64,000 bases of DNA from Lacihabitans soyangensis (GTDB lineage Bacteria > Bacteroidota > Bacteroidia > Cytophagales > Spirosomataceae): assembly GCF_024343775.1 (NCBI RefSeq), contig NZ_RJUF01000194.1, forward strand, positions 62,001 through 126,000, given 5' to 3'. The translations under genes and the position numbers were made by a program. This document shows, in pieces, positions 34,798-43,533 of the stretch. Numbering within the stretch: the first letter of the stretch is position 1; every line of letters begins with the position of its first letter. The notes below the pieces were generated by a model. The model saw only the letters and a list, made by a program, of their open reading frames with translations. It had not been told where the DNA came from and ran no database searches.

Positions 34798-34886
34798 CTT
34801 TGTTATGCAAGATACTATGTAAAATTTTTTTATTTATTTTCAAAAATCTTGTAATATGTGAGTCAAAATCATTGTTAAGAGGGTAT

Positions 34887-35327
34887 ATGTTGAAATTTTC
34901 AGAATATTTAGCGGTCGCATTAGCGGCAACAATAAAGTTTGTCGGCGGCCCACTGGCGGGAGTGGCGTTTAAACTCAGTTGGTGGGAGACCAGTATTTTC
35001 TCGTCCTTGGGTATGATGCTCACGGTCTTTTTGGTAATTTATGGCGGTGAAATAATCACACAACTTATTGCTAGATTCAGAGGCAATAAACCCAAAAAGA
35101 TATTTAGTAGAACCACTCGAATAGCCATAAAAGTAAAATCTAAACTAGGCCTCTGGGGTATCGCCCTTTTGACACCATTTATATTCACACCTATTTTAGG
35201 TAGTTTCCTGGCCCTTCATTTTCGATTCAATAAAGTAGAGATTCTTTGGAAAATGTTGATATGTGCTTTGTTTGCTGGAGCTGTACAAACCTGGTTTTTC
35301 TATTTTGTAAAAAGTTGGTTTGTATAA
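34887..35327 (+). CDS. Small integral membrane protein, small-multidrug-export-like
   Basis: A 146-residue protein when started at MLKFSEYLAVALAATIKF; an upstream ATG at 34800 would add a Cys/Phe-rich stretch within the divergent promoter region and is less likely. There are about four hydrophobic segments, with a basic loop (RFRGNKPKKIFSRTTRIAIKVKSK) in the middle. The second half, GLWGIALLTPFIFTPILGSFLALHFRF, distantly recalls the small multidrug export family pattern of a Pro-Gly re-entrant loop. This similarity is weak, and the function should be taken as unknown. It runs divergently from padR. Confidence 0.6.
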   Translation: MLKFSEYLAVALAATIKFVGGPLAGVAFKLSWWETSIFSSLGMMLTVFLVIYGGEIITQLIARFRGNKPKKIFSRTTRIAIKVKSKLGLWGIALLTPFIFTPILGSFLALHFRFNKVEILWKMLICALFAGAVQTWFFYFVKSWFV

Positions 35328-35361
35328 AAAAAGCCAAATTCCTTTCAGAATTCGGCTTTTT
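35328..35361. terminator. Bidirectional terminator
   Basis: AAAAAGCC-AATTC pairs with GAATT-GGCTTTTT around a six-base loop, with one mismatch. Poly-T follows on both strands, serving the small membrane protein gene and the convergent secreted protein gene. Confidence 0.85.
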
Positions 35362-35378
35362 CAAAAAAATCAAGAACC

Positions 35379-36014
35379 TTACTTTATCTGCGAAAGAAAA
35401 TAATTGGAAGCTTCTTTTCCCCAATTAGGAGCATAAGCCGTTGCTGATTTGAAGGTACTGAATTTGGCTATAGCTTTCTCAAAATATGGTTTTGCCTTAG
35501 CCTGACCGCCACCAAATCCCTCCGGCGTATAAAAAATATTGGTGCCCATCACATATGGAACCCTCGGATTTTCTGGATTGATTTCTTCTGCTTTTTTTAG
35601 AGCTTCTTGAAAATCGGCACCATATTTCTGCCATCTGCTCATAGGATCCACAGAAAGTTTAGCTATGGCATATTGGGCTTTTAGAACCTCAATTTCATCA
35701 TTTTTCGGTGAAATAGACTCTGCTTTCTTGATGAAACCTTCTGCCTTTTCTAAAAGCAAATCCTTTTCAGCAGCCTCTTTCAATTTGAATGTCTCGTTGA
35801 TAAGACAATAGGCCATCCAATATTGCGGCGTCCATTCTTTGGCTTCGGCAGCTGCAATTCTCTCCATTTTGTTCGCCATCGGCATATAAGAGTTTTCATA
35901 GTTTGCTTGAATAGCCGCGGCCTGCTCAGTCATTGTGGCCACAAATTTTTCACTTTGGGCAAATGTTGCCATCGAACCAATTGCTAATGCGATACTTAAA
36001 ACTAACTTTTTCAT
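35379..36014 (-). CDS. Secreted helical (TPR-like) protein linked to TonB receptor
   Basis: A 211-residue exported protein with signal MKKLVLSIALAIGSMATFAQ. The mature part is helical with TPR-like spacing (EKAEGFIKKAESISPKNDEIEVLKAQYAI; FQEALKKAEEINPENPRVPYVMGTNIF) and a Gly-rich loop FYTPEGFGGGQAKAK. It follows the TonB-dependent receptor gene by 28 bases on the same strand, so it is likely co-transcribed and may work in the periplasm with the receptor. No enzyme motif seen. Confidence 0.75.
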   Translation of the reverse strand: MKKLVLSIALAIGSMATFAQSEKFVATMTEQAAAIQANYENSYMPMANKMERIAAAEAKEWTPQYWMAYCLINETFKLKEAAEKDLLLEKAEGFIKKAESISPKNDEIEVLKAQYAIAKLSVDPMSRWQKYGADFQEALKKAEEINPENPRVPYVMGTNIFYTPEGFGGGQAKAKPYFEKAIAKFSTFKSATAYAPNWGKEASNYFLSQIK

Positions 36015-36042
36015 ATTACTTTATTTTGTTTAATTGTTTATA

Positions 36043-38214
36043 TTAAAAATTTAAATCTGCTTCTTTTGATCTTCCATTAAGTTTGCCGAAGGTCCAGCTC
36101 ACACCGAAGAATATCATGCGTTTCATAGGTGGGTTTACCTCGTAACGTTTGGTGCCATCGGCAGAATATCTGTAACCAAACACGTTGTTTCTAGCCAAAA
36201 CATTATCAACAATAGCATAGAACACAATGAAACTATTGGCCGTTTGTTTTATTTTACTTGCCATAAAACTCACGTTTTGGTAAGCTTTGGTCATTTCTAC
36301 TTTCCCAAAATCATCATCTATACCATATACTGGTCGGCCAGAGGCGTGTGAAAAAGTAAGGCCTACATTGGTAGAAATTTTAGTAAAAAACTGCTTATAA
36401 ACCACACTCATGTTATGTTTTGAAGCGAAATATGGCATGACTGACTTCGGATAATTTCTAAAATATCTCTCAGTGTCGAGGAAAGAATAAGTTACCCAGA
36501 CATCTCCATTTTTTAGACTTTTTTGATCTCTAAAAAACATGTCAAAGCCTTGAGCGAATCCATTGCCGCTGTTGTCTGTTTGTCCAGTCGGGAATCTGTA
36601 GGGATTAGGATCAAAAATTTGGCCCTTTTCTACCACCAAATTATCGTATTTTTTATAGAAAACCTCAGTTCTGAATGTCCTGCCCAACTTCATAATCTGA
36701 TAGTTGGCTATGATATGATCCGACGACTCGAAGCCAAGATTTTTGTTGAGATACAAATATTCTTTGTCAGGGTTTTGATAAAATCTACCGCCCGCCAACG
36801 ACACTTGTGAGTACTTTCCAGTTTTGTAAGCCATTGATATTCTCGGCACTGCATTGTATTTACCGATAGCTGAAGAATATTCAGCCCTTGCCCCGAGTCT
36901 AACAGCCAATTTTGGTGAAGCAAACATCTCTGATTCAGCAAATACTGCTGTGTAATGGTCTTTCAAAGCTGCCAAATTCTGCTCGAATTGATTTGATACA
37001 TTTATCCAGTGTGTCTCGGCTCCGAAATTAAAAGTTGAACTGCGGTTGTTTCCGTAGAGCCGACTCATAACCGCTCTCAATTGAGTGCGTTCATCTATTC
37101 TATCGGCTTTTAAATCTGCAATTTTCAAGTTATCAATATTTTTGCTGTAAGACACGCCAGAATTTAATACCCACAGACCGTCTTTGTAGGTTTGACGGTA
37201 AGATGCGTTCGTGAAAGCATTTTGATTTTTATTATCAAAAAGATATTTGGTGTTTTCGGCATCGTAGTTTGGTAAATTTATGGCCGAACGGTTATCTGCA
37301 AAGGTTCCGTAAATTTTCAAGGAACTATTATTCTTAAAATTCTCATTTACGCTCACCGACGCACCTATGCCTTGAGGTACTTTCTCAAAATCATAGTTGT
37401 TTTCCATCAATTTAATAAGAGGCGTAATGTTACTGTAATACAACGAGCCGGTGAACCATCCTTTGTGCGTGTGCGATATAGCAGCACTGGCCAAGTTCAA
37501 ACTCGCCGTGGTTGAGGTATTTTCTCCTAATTTGTCCTGCGTATTGAGCAACAAAACCGAAGATAACGCCTGGCCATAAAGAGCTGAATAACCACCGGTG
37601 CTGAAAGCCGTACCTTTAAACATAAACGGATCAAACCTACCTCGCTGCGGCACATCAGGTGTACTACTGAAAAAAGGATTTTGGACAATCATGCCGTCGA
37701 TCACGGTCTTGGTTTCGTTGGCCGAACCACCTCTTACAAATAAACCTTCCCGTTCTCCTACCCTATTGGCACCCGGCAAAAGCTGCATTACAGACACAAT
37801 ATCGGCATTTCCGCCAGCAGTGGTCACAATATCCAAAGGCTTCAGCATAACCATTTTCTTTTCGTCTGAAGCCTCAAACATACCCGCAGTAACTACCACA
37901 GCATTAAGTGCATTGATTGTTTCTTCGAGTTTGATTTCTACTTCTACTCTTTGTCCGTTGAGCTGGATTTCTTTTTGAGCATTTAGAAATCCTACCATGG
38001 TTACAAGCAGTTTCTTTGTTCCTTTTTCATCTGTAGAAAAACTAAATTTGCCGTTTTCGTCCGCCGAGGCACCGTCATAAGTTCCTTCAAGAGCAATGTT
38101 GGCAAATGGTAAAATCTCTCCTTTTTTGTCGGTTATTTTGCCAGAAACGACCGTTTGAGCGTGTGCAGAAATAATAGCAAGAATTGTAATTAAAAATGTA
38201 AATAGCTTTTTCAT
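36043..38214 (-). CDS. TonB-dependent outer-membrane receptor
   Basis: A 723-residue TonB-dependent transporter. Signal peptide MKKLFTFLITILAIISAHAQ; a carboxypeptidase-regulatory-like beta-sandwich at about 20-105 (VVSGKITDKKGEILPFANIALEG); a plug at about 120-230 (QLLPGANRVGEREGLFVRGG, VIDGMIVQNPFF); then the beta-barrel, ending in an aromatic residue (ADLNF), as outer-membrane proteins do. It is shorter than SusC proteins and has no SusD, so it fits a metal, cofactor or small-molecule receptor rather than a glycan system. The substrate is not readable. Its downstream partner is a secreted helical protein. Confidence 0.92.
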   Translation of the reverse strand: MKKLFTFLITILAIISAHAQTVVSGKITDKKGEILPFANIALEGTYDGASADENGKFSFSTDEKGTKKLLVTMVGFLNAQKEIQLNGQRVEVEIKLEETINALNAVVVTAGMFEASDEKKMVMLKPLDIVTTAGGNADIVSVMQLLPGANRVGEREGLFVRGGSANETKTVIDGMIVQNPFFSSTPDVPQRGRFDPFMFKGTAFSTGGYSALYGQALSSVLLLNTQDKLGENTSTTASLNLASAAISHTHKGWFTGSLYYSNITPLIKLMENNYDFEKVPQGIGASVSVNENFKNNSSLKIYGTFADNRSAINLPNYDAENTKYLFDNKNQNAFTNASYRQTYKDGLWVLNSGVSYSKNIDNLKIADLKADRIDERTQLRAVMSRLYGNNRSSTFNFGAETHWINVSNQFEQNLAALKDHYTAVFAESEMFASPKLAVRLGARAEYSSAIGKYNAVPRISMAYKTGKYSQVSLAGGRFYQNPDKEYLYLNKNLGFESSDHIIANYQIMKLGRTFRTEVFYKKYDNLVVEKGQIFDPNPYRFPTGQTDNSGNGFAQGFDMFFRDQKSLKNGDVWVTYSFLDTERYFRNYPKSVMPYFASKHNMSVVYKQFFTKISTNVGLTFSHASGRPVYGIDDDFGKVEMTKAYQNVSFMASKIKQTANSFIVFYAIVDNVLARNNVFGYRYSADGTKRYEVNPPMKRMIFFGVSWTFGKLNGRSKEADLNF

Positions 38215-38556
38215 AATTGTTTTTTGCGTTTCGATGAGTCAAAATTGGTGGATTTCGCAAAAAACAGAAACGAGTTTTCGATGAGTAATATGAAAATTAC
38301 CGATGAATGGATTTTTCGTACCGACTAAAGAAAGATAAAAATGTGGGCAAATTCGTTTGTCGGTGAAAGTATAGAATCAACTAAATTTTGTCCGATTCCA
38401 AGGTTTTGTTTCTTCACAGATTATATTGAATAACCTTGAAATTACATAAAAAATCATCCCTCAGATTTCAGCAATATTCCAATTTCTAAACAGCATATTG
38501 TCTATCAAAAAAGAAATTACACTAAATTGTCACCTCAATTATCAATCTTAATCAAA
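38215..38556. other. Divergent intergenic region
   Basis: Separates the TonB receptor from the esterase gene. No ORF and no convincing operator or hairpin stands out; both promoters must lie here. Confidence 0.4.
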
Positions 38557-40134
38557 ATGTTCAGAAAACTCTGCATTCTACTGCTCATCAGTTCATTGGC
38601 TTTTTCTCAAAAAACCATAAAATTATATCCCTCCGCTGCCCCCGGCTCAGAAAACTGGAACTGGAAAGAATCTGAAATAAAAACACCAGACGGAAATACC
38701 ATTTCCTACAATGTAGTAGAGCCGACCCTAAGCATCTATTTACCAGACAAAAACAAAGCCACAGGCACCGCCATGTTGGTAGCTCCCGGAGGTGCCTTTC
38801 ACATCCTTTCAATGGACAGCGAAGGACATCAAGTAGCCAAAATGCTTCAATCCAAAGGCGTGGCTGCCTTTGTGTTGAAATACAGGGTGGTCCAACTCAA
38901 AACCACTAATCCATTTGCTGAGTTGAGCGAAAAAATGAAAGATTTCAAGAAACTAGATGAAGAAAATGCCCCAGTGATTGAACTGGCTATAAAAGATGCC
39001 CAAACAGCTCTGAAACACATCCGAGACAATGCAACTGAATATGACATCAATACTGACAGAGTAGGTATGATGGGTTTTTCGGCAGGTGGAACACTCACAC
39101 TAGGAGCTTTTTACGCTTCCTCAAAAGAAACGAAGCCAAACTTCATCGCCCCAATCTATCCATATGTGCCAGCGGTAGATTATCTCAAAAACATTCCCAG
39201 AGAAAAATATCCGATTTTCATAGCTTTAGCAGATAATGATAACCTTGGTTTTGCACCTGCAAATGCTCAATTGTATCTCGACTGGCACAATGCAGGTCAA
39301 GCTGCCGAAATGCACATTTACGAAAAAGGTCTTCATGGATTCGGAATGAACAAAAACAAAATCCCAACCGACACTTGGCATGAAAGACTCACGGATTGGA
39401 TGAAATTGCAAGGTTATTTGAAGAAAAAATACCCAAATCAATGGGAGATTGGTAAAACGGATGATCAATTAGAAGCCGAAGCCAAAAAAAACGCCGAGAG
39501 AGAACGGAGAGACTGGACCAATTTGGGCAGATATAGAGAAGCAAATGCCAAAATAGGTGCACCCAAGTCTGGAAAAACAAGAGTGGTATTGACTGGAGAT
39601 TCCATAACGGATGGTTGGGCGTATGCAAGTCCTGATTTTTTCGAAATAAATAACTACGTTGGCAGAGGAATAAGTGGCCAAACTTCACCACAAACACTAT
39701 TGAGATTTCGCCAAGACGTTATTGACTTAAAACCAAAATTAGTAGTGATAAATATCGGCATCAACGACATTGCCGAAAATACGGGAGACTATATGCCCGA
39801 ATTTACACTCGGCAATTATCGTTCAATGATAGAAATAGCCAAAGCCAACAAAATCAAAGTTATTTTGGCATCTGTTTTACCCGCATATTCTTTTCCATGG
39901 AGGCCAGAAATCAAAGATATCCCAACAAAAGTGATAGCTCTAAACGAAGGAATCAAAAAACTGGCCGATGAGTACGGCGTGAGTTATTTAGACTATTTCA
40001 ACACCCTCAAAGACGGCAGAAACGGTCTAAGCAAAGAAATGGCAGAAGATGGTGTTCACCCAACAAAAGCCTGTTATGCCATTATGGAAAAAATGGTAAA
40101 AGCTGCCATAGACAAAGAATTGGCCAGGAAGTAA
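38557..40134 (+). CDS. Two-domain esterase: alpha/beta hydrolase fused to SGNH hydrolase
   Basis: Start at MFRKLCILLLISSLAFSQ (signal peptide); a TTG 30 bases upstream is rejected. Residues 20-290 are an alpha/beta hydrolase with oxyanion region VAPGGAFHILSMDSEGH, nucleophile Ser175 in GFSAGG, an Asp near 226-228 and His260 in KGLHGF. Residues 340-525 are an SGNH/GDSL domain: Ser349 in TGDSITDGW, the Gly in GRGISGQT, Asn in NIGINDIAE, and the DGVHPT Asp/His pair. Both active sites look intact. Such fusions in Bacteroidota are carbohydrate esterases that remove acetyl groups from plant polysaccharides; the substrate is inferred, not seen. A second esterase gene follows. Confidence 0.88.
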   Translation: MFRKLCILLLISSLAFSQKTIKLYPSAAPGSENWNWKESEIKTPDGNTISYNVVEPTLSIYLPDKNKATGTAMLVAPGGAFHILSMDSEGHQVAKMLQSKGVAAFVLKYRVVQLKTTNPFAELSEKMKDFKKLDEENAPVIELAIKDAQTALKHIRDNATEYDINTDRVGMMGFSAGGTLTLGAFYASSKETKPNFIAPIYPYVPAVDYLKNIPREKYPIFIALADNDNLGFAPANAQLYLDWHNAGQAAEMHIYEKGLHGFGMNKNKIPTDTWHERLTDWMKLQGYLKKKYPNQWEIGKTDDQLEAEAKKNAERERRDWTNLGRYREANAKIGAPKSGKTRVVLTGDSITDGWAYASPDFFEINNYVGRGISGQTSPQTLLRFRQDVIDLKPKLVVINIGINDIAENTGDYMPEFTLGNYRSMIEIAKANKIKVILASVLPAYSFPWRPEIKDIPTKVIALNEGIKKLADEYGVSYLDYFNTLKDGRNGLSKEMAEDGVHPTKACYAIMEKMVKAAIDKELARK

Positions 40135-40145
40135 TTCCAACGAGC

Positions 40146-40173
40146 GGTCCGAAGGTCAGACGATAGTCGGACC
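40146..40173. repeat. Solo REP-like hairpin sharing a core with the RAYT repeats
   Basis: GGTCCGA (40146-40152) pairs with TCGGACC (40167-40173). The 13 bases at 40149-40161 are identical to part of the RAYT left-end repeat 28 kb away. It sits directly after the esterase stop. Confidence 0.6.
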
Positions 40174-40204
40174 TGAAATAGGAATGCTAAGAAATATCAT
40201 TTAG

Positions 40205-40246
40205 AAATAGCGTAGATTTCTCCCTGAGACCTACGCTATTTTTTTT
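40205..40246 (+). terminator. Intrinsic terminator after the two-domain esterase
   Basis: AAATAGCGTAG pairs perfectly over 11 bp with CTACGCTATTT around a 15-base loop, followed by a T run. Confidence 0.85.
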
Positions 40247-40385
40247 GATAAAAAACACCGAAAAAATCACTCCAAAATATTATTGTATCATTTTGCGACA
40301 ATAATCTTTTTTATTATAACTATTTGCCTTATTTTCGTACAAAAAATAAATTTTCAAGTTCAACCTTTTTAATCTTTTAACATTT

Positions 40386-41984
40386 ATGAAACTAAAACTA
40401 TTGGCAATAGCTGCGGCCATGGTGTTTTCGCAAAACACTATAGCTCAGTTACAAACTGGGGAAAATATAGCCGTAACGTCTACTGATGCAGGAAAAGTAC
40501 GTGGCTATATCAACAACGGTATTTACAACTATAAAGGCATTCCTTATGCCGAGGCAAAGCGTTTTGAATCTCCTCAAAAACCAAAACCTTGGGCCAACGT
40601 TCGTAGCTCCATGACTTATGGACCAGTGGCCCCATTGGAAAACCCAACAACAAATGTCATGGACGAGAGCGAGTTTGTGTTTGACCACAACTGGGGCTTT
40701 ACCAACGAAGACTGCATGCGTATAAATGTCTGGACACCAGGCATTAATGACGGCAAAAAACGCCCTGTAATGTTCTGGATTCATGGCGGGGGTTTTACAG
40801 CTGGTTCATCCATAGAGTTACCCTCTTATGACGGCGAAAACTTAGCAAAAAAAGGGGACGTGGTAGTAGTTTCTATCAACCATCGCTTAAATATTCTGGG
40901 GTATTTAGATCTTTCAGCTTATGGCGATAAGTATAAACAATCGGCTAATTTGAGCGTATTGGACATGAAAGCAGCTTTGGAATGGGTGAAAACCAATATT
41001 TCAAACTTTGGAGGTGACCCAAACAACGTAACCATATTCGGACAGTCGGGTGGTGGTGCCAAAGTAAATACCCTCATGGCTATGCCATCAGCAAAAGGGC
41101 TTTTCCATAAGGCCATCAACCAAAGTGGTGCTTTTCGTTCTGCCATGTTAGATAAAGCAACCACACAAGCCATAGGAGCCGAAGTAGTGAAAGAACTGGG
41201 ATTATCAGCAGACAAAATAGATGAAATTCAAAATGTACCCTACCAAACTTTGGCCAATGCAGGTAAGAAAGCTCTAAAAACCGTAGCTGACAAAATGAAA
41301 GCCGAAGGCAAGCCAGTAGTAGGTTTTGGATTAGGCTGGGGACCAAGTGCAGATGGTGAAATACTTCCTTACCAACTGTTCTCCAACGAGGCTTTTGAGT
41401 TATCGAAAAACATACCTTTAATGATTGGCACCACCATAAACGAATTTGCCGTTTTTAGAGGAGGAATCCCGAGCGGATCTACAGACGAACAAGCCAAAGA
41501 AGCTATCAAAAAAGTCTATGCCGACAAAACAGATGCCTACATAGCAGCAGTTAAAAAAGCATATCCAAATGGTAAAATGACCGATATGTTGAGTTATGAC
41601 GTAACTTTTCGCCCTGGAGCGGTGGTACAGGCCAACATGAAATCGGCCTTGGCTGGTGGTGCTCCTACTTTTATGTATTTGTTTGATTGGCAGTCACCCG
41701 TAATGGATGGAAAATACAAAGCTGTGCACTGTATGGAAATAGCTTTTTGTTTTGACAATATTCAACGTACCAAAAACATGACTGGCGGTACGAAAGAGGC
41801 ACAAGCCTTGGCCGACAAAATGAGTCAAGCTTGGATAAATTTCGCTAAAGTTGGAGATCCAAACCACAAAGGTTTGCCAAAATGGCCTGCCTACAATGCA
41901 ACAAATACAGCCACCATGCACTTTGATAATGTATCGACAGTAAAACCGCAAATGGACAAAGAACTATTTGAATTATTGAAATAA
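40386..41984 (+). CDS. Secreted type B carboxylesterase
   Basis: A 532-residue carboxylesterase/lipase family protein with signal peptide MKLKLLAIAAAMVFSQNTIAQ. The oxyanion motif is WIHGGGFTAGSS, the nucleophile Ser221 lies in FGQSGGGAKV, and the type B Cys loop region appears as NEDCMRINVWTPG. The catalytic His is expected in KAVHCMEIAF. Length is typical. It hydrolyses carboxylic esters in the periplasm or outside the cell; the natural substrate is unknown. It has its own terminators before and after, so it is a separate unit from the preceding esterase. Confidence 0.92.
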   Translation: MKLKLLAIAAAMVFSQNTIAQLQTGENIAVTSTDAGKVRGYINNGIYNYKGIPYAEAKRFESPQKPKPWANVRSSMTYGPVAPLENPTTNVMDESEFVFDHNWGFTNEDCMRINVWTPGINDGKKRPVMFWIHGGGFTAGSSIELPSYDGENLAKKGDVVVVSINHRLNILGYLDLSAYGDKYKQSANLSVLDMKAALEWVKTNISNFGGDPNNVTIFGQSGGGAKVNTLMAMPSAKGLFHKAINQSGAFRSAMLDKATTQAIGAEVVKELGLSADKIDEIQNVPYQTLANAGKKALKTVADKMKAEGKPVVGFGLGWGPSADGEILPYQLFSNEAFELSKNIPLMIGTTINEFAVFRGGIPSGSTDEQAKEAIKKVYADKTDAYIAAVKKAYPNGKMTDMLSYDVTFRPGAVVQANMKSALAGGAPTFMYLFDWQSPVMDGKYKAVHCMEIAFCFDNIQRTKNMTGGTKEAQALADKMSQAWINFAKVGDPNHKGLPKWPAYNATNTATMHFDNVSTVKPQMDKELFELLK

Positions 41985-42002
41985 TCTTAACTAGACTAAA
42001 AC

Positions 42003-42040
42003 AAAAACACGGATGGGTTTTAAGCCTATCCGTGTTTTTA
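42003..42040 (+). terminator. Terminator of the carboxylesterase gene
   Basis: AAAAACACGGAT pairs perfectly over 12 bp with ATCCGTGTTTTT; loop of 13 bases that can extend the stem by GG/CC. Confidence 0.9.
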
Positions 42041-42071
42041 TTATGTTATAATTTGCAAAAAATGGTTCACA

Positions 42072-42383
42072 TTACTTTTTCCTTTCTCTATCTTTTATCC
42101 AACATCCTCCTTCGGTAATGGCTAGTTCCTCAAGTAAATCAGAACTGCAAGAAGTGGCCAACCTTCCATCTTTATGAAATCTAGAAATCTTAACTTTCTC
42201 AATTCTCCCTGCCTCATCTCTTGAAAATACTTCAACCTCTACTTTTACTCCCAGATGGTCAAAAGCTCTTTTCTCAGCCTCCCTTAATTGTGTGTCCGTA
42301 AAATCTGGTGTTATTTTTATCGGCACAAAAGCTAAAACAAAATTAGCGAACAGGATAAATGATAATAAAATTATTCTTTTCAT
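42072..42383 (-). CDS. Small secreted protein, unknown
   Basis: A 103-residue product from MKRIILLSFILFANFVLAF, a signal peptide; an ATG nine codons earlier would precede it with polar residues. The mature part (ITPDFTDTQLREAEKRAFDHLGVKVEVEVFSRDEAGRIEKVKISRFHKDG) recalls the short periplasmic repeats found at the ends of Bacteroidota M56/BlaR1-like proteins, where they occur as degenerate duplicates. No enzyme motif. It may be a detached unit of that type. It stands alone between a terminator and the AEC transporter gene. Confidence 0.55.
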   Translation of the reverse strand: MKRIILLSFILFANFVLAFVPIKITPDFTDTQLREAEKRAFDHLGVKVEVEVFSRDEAGRIEKVKISRFHKDGRLATSCSSDLLEELAITEGGCWIKDRERKK

Positions 42384-42494
42384 GATAGAATTAGATTTGG
42401 TGGAGAACAATATAAGTTATTGATAATGAAATTAGTAAAAATTATTCAAAATCAAAACATTTGTACCAAATAAATCGGTAATTTATTAACAGAA

Positions 42495-43412
42495 TTAAAC
42501 TAAGTGCAGCAACCACACCAAGAGCCAAATCAACACAAAACTTATCAATAGTGAAATATTGACCATGGTACCAGCAATACGAGAATCAAAACCAAACTCA
42601 TCAGAAAAAGGCAGAATTGTCATACCTAAGGGTAAAATAACCAATACGATTAACACACTTTGCATCAACGATGGAGGCACAAGAAAATAAATGCCAGCCA
42701 CACAAATTCCACCGATAAGATATCTCAAAAAAAGAATCTGGCTCATATATTTCATCTGAGCCTTGTTAAGTTCAAAACTCAAATAAATACCCATTAGCAA
42801 CAACACCAAAGGTTTGTTGGCTTTGGCCAATATTCCTAAAAAATCAAAGGCAATATCTGGCAGTGGAATACTGAAGATATTTATGCTTAAGCCTATGACC
42901 ATGCCCGTAACAGGCGGAAGAGTAAAAACACGAAGTAAAAGCTTAGAAATCGGGAATTTACCGTCACCCCTTTGGGCAAAATATGAACCAACCGGATATA
43001 CCCCGCCAAATGTCATAATGGTATTGCCAATGTCAAACATTACCGCAAAAACCAAAGCCTCGGTGCCCCAAATGCCCTCTATCAGCGGAAAACCGAAAAG
43101 GCCGACATTCAACCCTCCTGCACCCATGGTAAGTACGCCTCTGAGTTTGGTTTCTAAATCTTTGAATAGGTAAAAGGCCACGGAAATCATGATGATACCC
43201 ATGGCCACACATAAAATTGGCAATAAAAAGAGAGAAGGCTCTAGTTTAACTTTCGAGGTGGAAATAATCATCAAAGCCGGAAATGTGGTGTGCATCAGAA
43301 ACTTCGAAAGCACTTTCCCTTCTTTTTCAGAAATAAAATTATACTTTTTTATCAAAAAGCCCATCAAAATCAAGGCCAACGTAATGATAAAAGTGGCGTT
43401 TGCTTGAGCCAT
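42495..43412 (-). CDS. AEC-family transporter (auxin efflux carrier-like)
   Basis: A 305-residue inner-membrane carrier of the AEC/BASS-like fold with about 10 helices. The start MAQANATFIITLALILMGFLIKKYNF, the broken helix near FLMHTTFPALMIISTS, and the second-repeat counterpart NKPLVLLLMGIYLSFEL support the family. Bacterial members export or import dicarboxylates such as malate or malonate; the specificity here is unknown. No metabolic gene is linked. Confidence 0.88.
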   Translation of the reverse strand: MAQANATFIITLALILMGFLIKKYNFISEKEGKVLSKFLMHTTFPALMIISTSKVKLEPSLFLLPILCVAMGIIMISVAFYLFKDLETKLRGVLTMGAGGLNVGLFGFPLIEGIWGTEALVFAVMFDIGNTIMTFGGVYPVGSYFAQRGDGKFPISKLLLRVFTLPPVTGMVIGLSINIFSIPLPDIAFDFLGILAKANKPLVLLLMGIYLSFELNKAQMKYMSQILFLRYLIGGICVAGIYFLVPPSLMQSVLIVLVILPLGMTILPFSDEFGFDSRIAGTMVNISLLISFVLIWLLVWLLHLV

Positions 43413-43533
43413 CTAAAATCTTTTTTTGCAAAGATAAAATCTATAAACAAGAATAGTACTATTATGTCAAGTTAGGACAATTAATAAGAAATTGAACACC
43501 ATTCTTGCCAAAACAAGTGAACTTGTGAATATT

